A stretch of DNA of 64,000 nt from Granulosicoccus sp045106475 (lineage in GTDB: Bacteria > Pseudomonadota > Gammaproteobacteria > Granulosicoccales > Granulosicoccaceae). The DNA lies in assembly GCA_045106475.1 (NCBI GenBank), contig JBGCEO010000040.1, positions 21,527-85,526 on the forward strand, written 5' to 3'. The notes under the pieces were generated by a model that was given only the letters and a program-made list of their open reading frames with translations, searched no databases and was not told where the DNA came from. Positions within the stretch are counted from its first letter, which is position 1. Every line of letters starts with the position of its first letter. Positions 34,572 through 43,637 of this stretch are shown piece after piece. Made by a program: the position numbers and the translations under genes.

Positions 34572-36410
34572 TCAGCTCTGACCCAGAAATCCGCCCGATT
34601 GACGCGCCCACAAACGGGCGTAAAGCCCATCGTTATCAAGCAGTTCAGCGTGGGTTCCGGTCTCTACAATTCGTCCGTCATCCAACACGATCAGCTTATC
34701 CAACGCGGCGATTGTCGAGAGCCTATGGGCAATTGCAAGCACGGTTTTGCCTTGCATCAGCTGTGTGAGCTGTTGCTGAATGGCGGCCTCAACCTCTGAA
34801 TCCAGAGCCGAGGTTGCTTCATCCAGTATGAGAATGGGGGCGTTTTTGAGTATCACTCTAGCGATGGCAATGCGCTGTCTTTGCCCACCGGACAACTTCA
34901 CGCCGCGCTCGCCGACGTAGGCATCCAGCCCCATTCTGCCCTGTGGATCCGTCAGTGTCGGTATGAAATCCATCGCTTCGGCTTGTTCAGCGGCGGCAAC
35001 GATTTCAACGTCATCCGCACTCGCTCGGCCATAGCGAATATTGTCCCGAATCGATCTGTGCAACAAAGAGGTATCCTGAGTCACCACGGCGATTGCCGCT
35101 CGCAAGCTATCCTGGGTTACTGCACCGATATCCTGACCGTCAATGGAGATACTTCCTTTATCCAGATCATGAAACCGCATTAAAAGATTGACCAGAGTTG
35201 ATTTGCCGGCACCTGACTTTCCAATCAATCCAACCTTTTCACCAGGCTTGATGTCAAAACTGCAGGTCTGAACCACCCTGCCCTCAACAGACTCGGCGCC
35301 ATAACCAAAACCAACAGCATCGAAAACGACATGCCCCCGGGCAACGGTCAAATCGTTCGCATCGTCTTTATCGGTTACAGAAATCGATTGCGAAATGGTA
35401 TCGATGCCATTTTGCACAGTACCGACATTTTCAAAAAGCGAAGTAATGGTGCGCAGCACCCAGCCAGACATCTGGTTAAGTCTGATAATCAGCCCGTTAG
35501 CAACAGCGATCTCGCCCACCGAAATAGCATCATCCAGCCACAACATGATCGAGATGGCTGCCGTACCTGCGATCAAGAGAGTATTGAGCACTGTCAGCGT
35601 TATGGTCATCTGCAAAATGGCACGCATCAGTACCCGAAAAGCAGCCGTATGCCTGCGAATACCCTCACCAGCAAAGTCCTCTTCCAAGGTGTGGTGGGCA
35701 AACAACTTGACGGACTGAATGTTGGTATAGCTATCCACGATTCTGCCCATCAGCGCGGAATTGACTTCTGAGAGGTTTGCAGATTTACGCCGCACGGGAG
35801 GCACCATGAAAATAATCACGGCGATATAGGCGATTGACCAGACAATAATCGGCCACAACAGTTTGATATTGGCTTCAAACAGAAACGCCACAATACCTAT
35901 CAGATAGATCAACAGCATCCAGGCGCCATCGACAATGTTGAGGACCGCTTCCCTGACGGCATGACCAGTTTGCATAACCTTTTGGGCTATGCGACCGGCA
36001 AAATCATTTTGAAAAAATGTCATGCTTTGCCGCAAGACGTAACGATGATTCTGCCAGCGAGTCGAGTTCGCAAGACCGGGGGCCAGGGCCAGGTTGATAA
36101 TGGCCCGAGTGCCAAGCAGTGCTGCGGGCCTGATCAGTATGACAACCACAGCCATCCAAACCATAGTCCAGCTATGCGTGGCCAGGAAAGTGGTTCGGTC
36201 AGTTTCGTTCATCCAGTCCAGTATTCGGCCTAGATAAACGTACACATACAATTCACTCAGTGCGGCAATGCCGGACAGAATGAGGGTGCAAAGCAATACG
36301 CCCCTGATGGGTTTCAGGTAAAAAACAAAAAATGCAAGCGTAGCTTCGGGCGGGCGAACAGCCGGTTGAGCTCGCAGTGGGTCTATTAGAGATTCGAAAT
36401 AACGGTACAC
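34572..36410 (-). CDS. ABC transporter, fused permease and ATPase (exporter type)
   Basis: 612 residues: six membrane helices (about 38-330) then an ATPase domain. Walker A is GKSGAGKST, signature LSGGQRQRI, Walker B ILILDEATSALD, H-loop AIAHRLSTI. Half-transporters of this type work as homodimers for lipid or drug export. The substrate is not predictable. It lies downstream of the small basic protein gene across a hairpin region. Confidence 0.92.
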   Translation of the reverse strand: MYRYFESLIDPLRAQPAVRPPEATLAFFVFYLKPIRGVLLCTLILSGIAALSELYVYVYLGRILDWMNETDRTTFLATHSWTMVWMAVVVILIRPAALLGTRAIINLALAPGLANSTRWQNHRYVLRQSMTFFQNDFAGRIAQKVMQTGHAVREAVLNIVDGAWMLLIYLIGIVAFLFEANIKLLWPIIVWSIAYIAVIIFMVPPVRRKSANLSEVNSALMGRIVDSYTNIQSVKLFAHHTLEEDFAGEGIRRHTAAFRVLMRAILQMTITLTVLNTLLIAGTAAISIMLWLDDAISVGEIAVANGLIIRLNQMSGWVLRTITSLFENVGTVQNGIDTISQSISVTDKDDANDLTVARGHVVFDAVGFGYGAESVEGRVVQTCSFDIKPGEKVGLIGKSGAGKSTLVNLLMRFHDLDKGSISIDGQDIGAVTQDSLRAAIAVVTQDTSLLHRSIRDNIRYGRASADDVEIVAAAEQAEAMDFIPTLTDPQGRMGLDAYVGERGVKLSGGQRQRIAIARVILKNAPILILDEATSALDSEVEAAIQQQLTQLMQGKTVLAIAHRLSTIAALDKLIVLDDGRIVETGTHAELLDNDGLYARLWARQSGGFLGQS

Positions 36411-36486
36411 ATGCCTGCTGCCTTGCAGTGGTTGCTCAGCATATCGAAATTTAATGCACGACGCGCAAGTACCGGCCTTATGAAGT

Positions 36487-36521
36487 TACAAAAACTCCCC
36501 CAAAATAAACTGAGACAGTTT
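36487..36521 (-). repeat. Diverged copy of the inverted-repeat end found at 4003-4121
   Basis: On the minus strand the bases 36521-36507 read AAACTGTCTCAGTTT, followed by ATTTTGGGGGAG. This shares the AAACTGYCYCAGT...TGGGGG layout with both ends of the element upstream of hisB. It also forms a small stem of its own (AAACTG/CAGTTT). Only one end was seen here. Confidence 0.4.
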
Positions 36522-36536
36522 CAAAAAGTGTGCAAT

Positions 36537-36558
36537 CCAGTCAGCCTAGGCTGACTGG
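36537..36558. terminator. 22-bp perfect palindrome, possible terminator
   Basis: Eleven-base arms (CCAGTCAGCCT and AGGCTGACTGG) with no spacer. It overlaps the stop of the small minus-strand gene at 36546. On the minus strand it is followed by ATTGCACACTTTTT, a modest tail. Its perfect symmetry would also suit a protein-binding site. Confidence 0.5.
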
Positions 36559-36737
36559 TTCACATTAGTGTTAGCAAGGCCTGCTGTTGCTTTGTCAGTA
36601 GCTCCGCGAACCAACCGCTGTGGCAATCGAAAAAGCTGGCCAAAAATTCGCGAAATTTCCTGAGCGCGCAGTTGCTTTGCTTGCGCTACGTAAAAATCCA
36701 ATTTCTGGTTACTGATGGCAAATCGATCTTCTTTCAT
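36546..36737 (-). CDS. Small basic protein, 63 residues
   Basis: Begins MKEDRFAISNQKLDFYVAQA and continues with an amphipathic QLRAQEISRIFGQLFRLPQRL segment, like the short DUF1127/RSP_7527-type proteins seen in many Proteobacteria; the assignment is by pattern only. It is divergent from the LysR gene with 113 bp between starts, so it may be regulated by it. AGAAAGAC upstream of the ATG gives a moderate ribosome site. Confidence 0.55.
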   Translation of the reverse strand: MKEDRFAISNQKLDFYVAQAKQLRAQEISRIFGQLFRLPQRLVRGATDKATAGLANTNVNQSA

Positions 36738-36850
36738 GTCTTTCTCTCTCGTTCTAGTATGCTATGGGATGATTAGATGGTATTCCTTTAGCGGCAGAAG
36801 ACAATCGCTGTTAAACTACCAGTAATTGTGAATGAATAGCACAGGTTGTT

Positions 36851-37765
36851 ATGGACAAATATACTGAAATGCTGGTGTTCTCAAAGGCTGCCGATATGGG
36901 CAGTTTTTCTGCAGCAGCAAGAGAGCTCGATTTGACACCCTCTGCTGTGAGCAAACTGATCACAAGGCTTGAAGATCGCCTGGGGGCGCGACTTTTTCAA
37001 CGTACAACCAGAAAACTGAGCATGACTGCAGAAGGCCATGCTTTTAATGATCGCTGCGGCGCCATTCTGGATGAAATCAAACAGGCTGAAGATGCCGTCA
37101 TGGCCTTGCACGATCGTGTTAGCGGCACTCTTAGAGTGACCACAGTGTCGGCCTTTGCGCGGCTGCAAATGATCAAGCTGATGCCAGAATTCATGTCCAT
37201 GTACCCCGAACTAAGGGTTGAACTGGAATTGAGTGAGCGCGAAGTAGATCTGGTGGGCGAGAGTGTCGATGTAGCTCTCGTGCTCAGCGACGGTTTAACT
37301 GATGAGTCCCTGGTTGCACGTAGATTAGCCGTTAATAAACGTGTTATCTGTGCATCACCAGATTACCTTGCAAAACATGGCACTCCAAACAGCCCGGAGG
37401 ATTTACTCAATCACAACTGCTTGACTCACTCAGCTATTCAGCATTTCAATGACTGGGAATTCTCTACTGACAGTGGCGTCAGGGTTCAGCGAGTCAAAGG
37501 TAATTTCCACACCAACAGTGCCTCTGCTCTGCACGAAGCAGTCAAAGCAGGCATCGGTATCGCTCGATTGGCTACCTACGTGGTGCAGCCGTCTTTGGAG
37601 TCGGGCTTGATCAAGCCTTTGTTACAAGATCACGCCGTCGACAGCTCAACCATTCAACTGGTTTACCCGCACCGGCGGCACCTTAGCAATAAGGTTCGGG
37701 TCTTCACCGACTTCATGGTGGGCAAGTTCACCCCCAATCCTCCTTGGGAGCGTAAAGAGTCGTAA
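36851..37765 (+). CDS. LysR family transcriptional regulator
   Basis: 304 residues. The N-terminal winged helix-turn-helix (about 1-60: FSKAADMGSFSAAARELDLTPSAVSKLI) is followed by a linker helix and a type 2 periplasmic-binding-protein-like effector domain. It stands divergent from the small basic protein gene and next to, but convergent with, glnK. Effector and targets are unknown; the divergent small gene is the natural first target. Confidence 0.93.
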   Translation: MDKYTEMLVFSKAADMGSFSAAARELDLTPSAVSKLITRLEDRLGARLFQRTTRKLSMTAEGHAFNDRCGAILDEIKQAEDAVMALHDRVSGTLRVTTVSAFARLQMIKLMPEFMSMYPELRVELELSEREVDLVGESVDVALVLSDGLTDESLVARRLAVNKRVICASPDYLAKHGTPNSPEDLLNHNCLTHSAIQHFNDWEFSTDSGVRVQRVKGNFHTNSASALHEAVKAGIGIARLATYVVQPSLESGLIKPLLQDHAVDSSTIQLVYPHRRHLSNKVRVFTDFMVGKFTPNPPWERKES

Positions 37766-37781
37766 CGCTCCCAACAAAGCT

Positions 37782-38120
37782 CTAGAGCGCTTGCTCACCT
37801 TCCTCGCCAGTTCGAATACGGATAACGCGATCCACTGAATCGACAAATATTTTTCCGTCGCCGATTTTGCCGGTATTGGCAGCACGAATAATCCCTTCAA
37901 TACAGGCATCCAGTATGTCTTCGCTAACAACAACTTCCAGTTTCATCTTCGGGATGAAATCTATAACGTACTCGGCGCCACGATACAATTCGGTGTGCCC
38001 TTTTTGTCGGCCAAAGCCTTTGACCTCGGTGACTGTTATGCCAGCAACACCTGCTGCTGCCAGTTCCTCGCGGACCGTGTCGAGTTTGAACGGTTTGATA
38101 ATAGCTGTGATACGTTTCAT
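37782..38120 (-). CDS. glnK: Nitrogen regulatory protein P-II (GlnK type)
   Basis: 112 residues. Tyr51 in RGAEYVIDF at the T-loop tip is the uridylylation site; the B-loop is TGKIGDGKIF. It binds and blocks AmtB when nitrogen is plentiful and relays 2-oxoglutarate and ATP/ADP status. Linkage to amtB (16 bp apart) supports the GlnK assignment over GlnB. Unusually it is second, after amtB, rather than first. Confidence 0.93.
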   Translation of the reverse strand: MKRITAIIKPFKLDTVREELAAAGVAGITVTEVKGFGRQKGHTELYRGAEYVIDFIPKMKLEVVVSEDILDACIEGIIRAANTGKIGDGKIFVDSVDRVIRIRTGEEGEQAL

Positions 38121-38136
38121 GACTATTGCCTATGCT

Positions 38137-39327
38137 TTAGCGAGAGGTAGATGAGATCTTGTGAATACTCAAATCAGCGCCATTAAATTCTTCCTCTTCC
38201 GTAAGGCGAATTCCGACTACTAATTTCAATACACCGTATACAGCAAATCCACCAACAGTTGCCACCACAATACCAGCGATTGTGCCGATGAGCTGGCTCG
38301 TCAGGCTGACGCCACCCAAACCACCTAACGACTCCAGACCGAAGATACCGGCCGCAATGCCACCCCAGGCGCCGCAGATACCATGCAGAGGCCAGACTCC
38401 CAGCACGTCATCGATTCGCCATTTGTTCTGCGCCATCGTAAAGGCCACTACAAACAACACCCCGGCGACCAAGCCTACGACAAGCGAACCCATGGGGTGC
38501 ATGACATCGGAACCCGCACAGACCGCTACCAGACCCGCTAATGGTCCATTGTGTAGAAATCCCGGATCCGCACGACCGGCAATTAAGGCTGCGATAGCGC
38601 CACCGGCCATTGCCATTAACGAATTCATGGCGACCAGGCCGCTTATGCCTTCAACACTTTGCGCGGACATCACATTAAATCCAAACCAACCTACGGTCAG
38701 GATCCAGGCACCCAGCGCAAGAAACGGAATGCTACTCGGGGCAAAGTTAGCACTTGCTCCTCCGTTTTTGTTGTAGCGACCCTGTCGCGCACCGAGCAGG
38801 ACAACAGCACCAAGAGCCATCCATCCACCCATTGCGTGAACCACGATCGAACCTGCAAAATCGTGAAATTGGTAGCCGGTCATTGATTCAAGTTTTGCCT
38901 GAAATCCCAAGTTACCATTCCAGACAATGCCCTCGAAAAAAGGGTAGATGAAAGCCACAATGATAATTGACGCAACAATCTGCGGATAGAAGCGTGCGCG
39001 CTCTGCGATGCCACCAGAAATGATCGCCGGTATCGCTGCGGCAAAGGTAAGCAGAAAGAAGAATTTGACCAGTTCGTAGCCATTGCCTATCGCAAGCTCT
39101 GATGCCGGTGCAAAGAAATCTATACCGTAGGCCAGTTTGTAGCCAATGAAAAAGTAGGCAATGGTGCAGACTGCGAAATCTGAAAATATCTTAACCAGGG
39201 CATTTACCTGATTCTTCTCCCGCACAGTACCAACTTCTAGAAATGCAAAGCCAGAGTGCATGAAGAGCACCAAGATAGCGCCCAACAATACAAAAAGTGT
39301 ATCGCTGCCTGCCTGTAAAGACTCCAT
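38137..39327 (-). CDS. amtB: Ammonium transporter Amt
   Basis: 396 residues with about eleven membrane helices and no cleavable signal. The twin histidines of the pore are in DFAGSIVVHAMGG (near 168) and VWPLHGICG (near 318); the AVCAGSDVMHP loop and IPAIISGGIAERARF are typical. It moves ammonium inwards and is gated by the GlnK encoded just downstream. The leader carries a hairpin over the ribosome site. Confidence 0.94.
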   Translation of the reverse strand: MESLQAGSDTLFVLLGAILVLFMHSGFAFLEVGTVREKNQVNALVKIFSDFAVCTIAYFFIGYKLAYGIDFFAPASELAIGNGYELVKFFFLLTFAAAIPAIISGGIAERARFYPQIVASIIIVAFIYPFFEGIVWNGNLGFQAKLESMTGYQFHDFAGSIVVHAMGGWMALGAVVLLGARQGRYNKNGGASANFAPSSIPFLALGAWILTVGWFGFNVMSAQSVEGISGLVAMNSLMAMAGGAIAALIAGRADPGFLHNGPLAGLVAVCAGSDVMHPMGSLVVGLVAGVLFVVAFTMAQNKWRIDDVLGVWPLHGICGAWGGIAAGIFGLESLGGLGGVSLTSQLIGTIAGIVVATVGGFAVYGVLKLVVGIRLTEEEEFNGADLSIHKISSTSR

Positions 39328-39338
39328 GGTCGTTTGAT

Positions 39339-39354
39339 CCCACTTAAAAGTGGG
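39339..39354 (-). promoter_or_regulatory. Hairpin over the amtB ribosome-binding site
   Basis: A perfect 16-bp palindrome (CCCACTT, AA, AAGTGGG on the plus strand) lies 11 bp before the amtB ATG. The only Shine-Dalgarno-like bases (GTGGGA on the minus strand) fall in its stem, so translation could be gated by this fold. No convincing sigma-54 promoter was found upstream. Confidence 0.4.
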
Positions 39355-39482
39355 GCATCATAACAATCCATCCAGACAAAGGCACGAAAACAGGACCAAA
39401 AAAGCACCACAATTGACCATTGAATCGTTGAGTTCTGTATTGGAATATCACGACAGAACAAAACGAACCAACATGGTGCAAT

Positions 39483-40655
39483 TTACCTTCTTGCTTGCAC
39501 CAAAAGAAGGCGCTCAAGTTGATGAAACAAAGCGAGCACACTGTCGACCTGTTGGTCTGTGTCGGCCAAAATCTGGTCAAGCTCTACAGTGGGGCCAGTA
39601 TCCTCAAGCAGTTTTAAAAAACGTAAACCGCTCGCATGCAACTCACGCAGCGGCTGTTCTATCTGCCGAAAGGTGGGTTGCTCATTCAATGCCTGTCCAG
39701 CACCAAAGTACCAAAGACCGATTCGCGATAAGGTCACATCCTTGTGCAGACCAGGATCTGCCACCGACTGCAATGCAATGCCATCACCAACGCGCGTACA
39801 AAAAGCCGCATCAAGCAGTGTTTTGCGAAACCTCATCAGATTTAAGCATGCTTGATGGACACGGCCAATCTGCGAGCCTGAAAAATCATGCGCATCTGCA
39901 ATGAAGGCTTTGAAATCTGTCAAGGACATGGGTCGCGCAATATAATAGCCCTGCGCTTCTTCACAACCGTGCGCAATCAGAAAGTTGTAGACGCCTGCTG
40001 ACTCTACACCTTCGGCAACCGAGGTCATATTCAACTCTCGCGCCATGGAGATCGCTGCCCGCACCACATCAAGATTCTGTCGTGATGTACTCATGCGTCG
40101 CACCACACCTTGATCAAGCTTCAGTGCATCGAACGGTAACTGACTCAAACGATCAATAGAAGAATAACCTGTACCAAAATCATCCATCAGGATCTTGATG
40201 CCCATGTCTTTTAACCTGATCAAGTCATCATAAACCCGATCCACGTTACCCATAACCGCACTCTCGGTTATCTCGATTTGTAAATCATCCGCACAAATGG
40301 TTTTTGCTTCCAGTAATTGGGCAATACGATTACTGATGGTTCTTGATGCAAGATCATTGGGCGCTACATTAATAGACAATGAAAGTTTAGGATCATGTGC
40401 CTTCAAGGCGATGCTTGCCTCGACCACTTGATCGAGCAGATTCAAGGTCAAATCATGCAACAGACCACTGCTCTCTACCAAGGGTAAAAATTTGTCTGGC
40501 GATACTACATCGCTGACGCCATGGGACCACCGAACCAGTGCCTCAGCACCCACCACCTTACCCCGCAAAAGGCACACTTTAGGTTGGTAGTACAGCACCA
40601 GCTCATCATTGCGCATGGCTCGTTCAAGCGCATCTATTGTCAGTGGTGTATTCAC
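39483..40655 (-). CDS. EAL-domain c-di-GMP phosphodiesterase with degenerate CZB-like C-terminus
   Basis: 390 residues. The EAL domain (about 8-255) keeps the catalytic set: EAL (38-40), Asn96, Glu128, Asp158/Asp159 in DDFGTG, Lys179, Glu215 and Gln235, so it should hydrolyse c-di-GMP. The tail (about 262-390) recalls the zinc-sensing CZB domain (GLWYFGAG and ELHASG), with His267 and His340 kept but the Cys position Ser310 and another His position Leu336. No N-terminal sensor or membrane helix. Start 24 bp before the DUF349 stop on the same strand. Confidence 0.85.
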   Translation of the reverse strand: MNTPLTIDALERAMRNDELVLYYQPKVCLLRGKVVGAEALVRWSHGVSDVVSPDKFLPLVESSGLLHDLTLNLLDQVVEASIALKAHDPKLSLSINVAPNDLASRTISNRIAQLLEAKTICADDLQIEITESAVMGNVDRVYDDLIRLKDMGIKILMDDFGTGYSSIDRLSQLPFDALKLDQGVVRRMSTSRQNLDVVRAAISMARELNMTSVAEGVESAGVYNFLIAHGCEEAQGYYIARPMSLTDFKAFIADAHDFSGSQIGRVHQACLNLMRFRKTLLDAAFCTRVGDGIALQSVADPGLHKDVTLSRIGLWYFGAGQALNEQPTFRQIEQPLRELHASGLRFLKLLEDTGPTVELDQILADTDQQVDSVLALFHQLERLLLVQARR

Positions 40656-40679
40656 AAGGCTTACTGGAGTTGTCGCTGA

Positions 40680-43577
40680 CTAGCGGCGGTAAGCCTTCAG
40701 AAATCGAGAGTGTAAGGAATCACTAACAGCCCTGCTGGCAGGGCCGAGAGACAGCCACTCCAGTTCTAGTTTTTTAAGCACTTGCTTTGCATCATCCAGG
40801 CCTGCTGATGTCATGCCTTCCTGCAAATGCATCAATTGATACTGCATACGACGCGACTTGTCCTCTGCCGGTGTGTCTACCCCTGCAGCAACTTCCATGC
40901 GAATCAGCAACTCACGCCGCGATTCTTCGTTAACTTTATAATCAGGCTGGGTTTTCGCACTGATGTGCTCCAGTGCCGCATCACGCCTGGACAGCAACAC
41001 TGACATGACATCTGGCGCAACACGCGCATCACTAGCATCCCAGGCATGCTTGACATCATCGACCAATGTATCTGTCAGGGCAGAAGACTGTTCGACAGCC
41101 AACTCTAGTTGTTCACATAGACCAAGTAGGCGCTGACGCTCTTCTTGGTTTGCCTGACTACGTCGACGTGACGCATTTTCCTGAACCCGTGAACACGAAT
41201 CCACTGACTGACGAAAATCACGTAGCAAAAATTTCTTGTCGCGCTCAGGAAACTCTGCCAATGCTTGGAACTCAGTGGTCAGTGCCTGAACTTCAGCCTC
41301 TTCCAGAGTGTCGGCCTTGGATAGCTGCTTGAGGCGTTTGATAATATCTTTCGCCCTAAATACATGTTCTAAACCTGCACGTTGTTTTTCGCGTTGAACT
41401 TTGTGCTGATGCTTGAATATGGTACCTAAATGACCGTTGAATACTTCCCATAGTCCTTGATCTTCCTTGCGACGCATGATGCCAATCAACTTCCAGGCAC
41501 TGAGCAGACTTTTGGCCTGATTGGCGGAGTGCTGAGTGATTTCGGCCTCTGCCAGCGCTGCAACTTTTTCAACCAAGGCCTGTTTAGCTTGCGCATTAGC
41601 ATCATATTGCTCTGCCAGAGCAATCTCAAAGGGTTTGAGCGCAGCAGAAAAGCGCGCCTCCAAAGCCTTATCAGGTTTACGATCCGGTACACGATTGCGG
41701 GACCAATCGCGCTTGGCGTTGTTGACCTTGCGTTGAATCGATTTCCAGTCTGGTTCTGTCTCCAGGGAGGCATGTGTCTGTTCGAGTGAATCACACAACG
41801 CCGCCTTGGCATCAAGTTTTACCTGACGCTCTTTTTGTTTAGTATCAAACCAGGCTTTGCACGGTTCATAGGCCGTATCACCCGCCGTCTTGAATCTCGA
41901 CCACAGTTCATTGGAGGCGCGACTGACACCCAACGCCTTCCACTCGCTCTGCAGCTCACGAACCTGCTTTGCCAGAGCTTCTGGTACTAACTCTTTTCCA
42001 GGCAATGCCTCCATCGAATCACACAAGGCCTCGAGCTTGGGTCTTGCTGCAAAGTCTTGCCAATCAGCCATCTCAGCAAGCTGCTGCTCGGCGCGGGTCA
42101 ACTTATCGTTAAGGCTGGTGCGTTCACTGGCCTCCATAACACTGAGCTTTTTTTGCAGACGCCGCAGCATGCTGTTAGCCGGACCCCACTTACCCTCCTT
42201 GATAATGCCTGACAGGGCTGCAAACTGACGATGAGTGGCCTTGATGCGATCACTGGATTCTTGCTTGGCCTTGCCCAATCGGTCCTGAAGCTGGAGTTGA
42301 TGCTCGGCAAACTCTTTGACGTAGAGATGATCAGATAGATCGATGCCCGGTAGCAAAGTCGGTATATCCAGCAAAGCGGAGACGCGTTTTATACGCTGCT
42401 GTATAGCCCCCGGTCGGGCCTTGGTCAGTTCATACGGGGGATCAAACAATACCGCTATCGACTGACCAAACGCCATCACACTCTTGACATGACTGGACTG
42501 AGACAGTTGTTCATCGGCAGCAATAAGCTCTTGCAGCGCTTCTAGCTCCTTCGGCAATGTTGTTATCGAACAGGGCTCAAGCTTTGCCAATACTGGAACC
42601 AAAGCGGGGTCGTCTACCTTTTCTACGACTCGATCTGCAGTTTCCGGAGCAACAGCACTCTCTGATGATGCATCGTCTTTTTGGCTTATCGAGGATTCAG
42701 CCCGGTCGCCATTAATACTGGCACTAGAGGCTGCACCGTCTGCTTGAGCTACTGTTTGCTGCGACGATGAAGTGTCTGCCGCAGCTTGGGCTGCGCTATA
42801 TTGATCGTACTTGCTTTGCGCCGCGCTCATGGCTGCGTCAAAGTCACTTTGGTACTCAGCTACATCTGCACTGTCAAAACTGGCCCAGCGCTCTTTAGCA
42901 GCCTGCAATCGACCTCCATGCTGAGGCGACCAAACTCCTTCATTCAGGCTCTGAACTGTTTTCAGCGTTGTACTGATGGCATGGCTTTTGGCAATCAAGG
43001 CGGCTTCAGCAGCTGCCTCTGCATCAAGTCGTTGCTGCAGCTGTTTGGCTACGACCTTGTCTTTTGAGCGCACCGCAGACAAGGCAGTACGAAGCGCATC
43101 ATGCTGGGACAAACGCATCGCCGCTGCCAATCGAGTATCGTGAAATCGGCTCTGCTGTACCACCATAACCAAAGAGGATTCCTCTTCAATTGCAGTCAGA
43201 GCAATTTCACGCTGTTCCGCAATACCCGCGGAAGAGGCTATTGGTACCGCTAATCGAGCAGCGTGCGAGCTCAACAGGCCACGCACCGCTATGTCGCTTA
43301 CAGCTCCTTCATGAAGCCTGTGCAGCAAACGTGCTTCTGCAGCTTCAGCAACTGCGTCAGCATCATCACCATTGGCATCGAGCAACTCCCTCAAAGGGTG
43401 CAGTTCGTTCAGCTTGCCAATTGCGGCTGTCCGTACCTGAAGATCATTATCAGAACGCGCCAATCCGGTGAGCATTTCCTGCGCATCAGCGCTGTCAGCT
43501 TCCAGATCATTGACAAAACCAAGCCGTACTTGCGGGTCTTTATGCTGATGAGCAGCTGTCTTGAGAAAATTTTTCAC
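40680..43577 (-). CDS. DUF349 domain protein
   Basis: 965 residues, cytoplasmic, highly helical. Several DUF349 repeats occupy the centre and C-terminal half, each with a W(K/D)xLG-like helix pair (LQSEWKALGVS, RRKEDQGLWEVFNGHL, HAWDASDAR). The N-terminal 180 residues look like HEAT-type repeats (DNDLQVRTAAIGKL). Residues about 260-330 are a low-complexity Ser/Ala/Glu linker. Function of the family is unknown; it is co-directional with the EAL gene. Confidence 0.85.
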   Translation of the reverse strand: MKNFLKTAAHQHKDPQVRLGFVNDLEADSADAQEMLTGLARSDNDLQVRTAAIGKLNELHPLRELLDANGDDADAVAEAAEARLLHRLHEGAVSDIAVRGLLSSHAARLAVPIASSAGIAEQREIALTAIEEESSLVMVVQQSRFHDTRLAAAMRLSQHDALRTALSAVRSKDKVVAKQLQQRLDAEAAAEAALIAKSHAISTTLKTVQSLNEGVWSPQHGGRLQAAKERWASFDSADVAEYQSDFDAAMSAAQSKYDQYSAAQAAADTSSSQQTVAQADGAASSASINGDRAESSISQKDDASSESAVAPETADRVVEKVDDPALVPVLAKLEPCSITTLPKELEALQELIAADEQLSQSSHVKSVMAFGQSIAVLFDPPYELTKARPGAIQQRIKRVSALLDIPTLLPGIDLSDHLYVKEFAEHQLQLQDRLGKAKQESSDRIKATHRQFAALSGIIKEGKWGPANSMLRRLQKKLSVMEASERTSLNDKLTRAEQQLAEMADWQDFAARPKLEALCDSMEALPGKELVPEALAKQVRELQSEWKALGVSRASNELWSRFKTAGDTAYEPCKAWFDTKQKERQVKLDAKAALCDSLEQTHASLETEPDWKSIQRKVNNAKRDWSRNRVPDRKPDKALEARFSAALKPFEIALAEQYDANAQAKQALVEKVAALAEAEITQHSANQAKSLLSAWKLIGIMRRKEDQGLWEVFNGHLGTIFKHQHKVQREKQRAGLEHVFRAKDIIKRLKQLSKADTLEEAEVQALTTEFQALAEFPERDKKFLLRDFRQSVDSCSRVQENASRRRSQANQEERQRLLGLCEQLELAVEQSSALTDTLVDDVKHAWDASDARVAPDVMSVLLSRRDAALEHISAKTQPDYKVNEESRRELLIRMEVAAGVDTPAEDKSRRMQYQLMHLQEGMTSAGLDDAKQVLKKLELEWLSLGPASRAVSDSLHSRFLKAYRR

Positions 43578-43637
43578 ACTGGATTTGCGCTGGAGCTAAC
43601 GGATCGTCTGTGGGGCAGTATAACAATTGACCTCATA

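Noticed and set aside
39328..39482. Sigma-54 promoter upstream of amtB
   Set aside because: Only weak TGGTGC...TGGT-like matches with wrong spacing were seen.
39350..39904. Plus-strand frame of 184 residues over the EAL gene end
   Set aside because: It is a shadow of the EAL gene; the minus-strand frame has full catalytic motifs.
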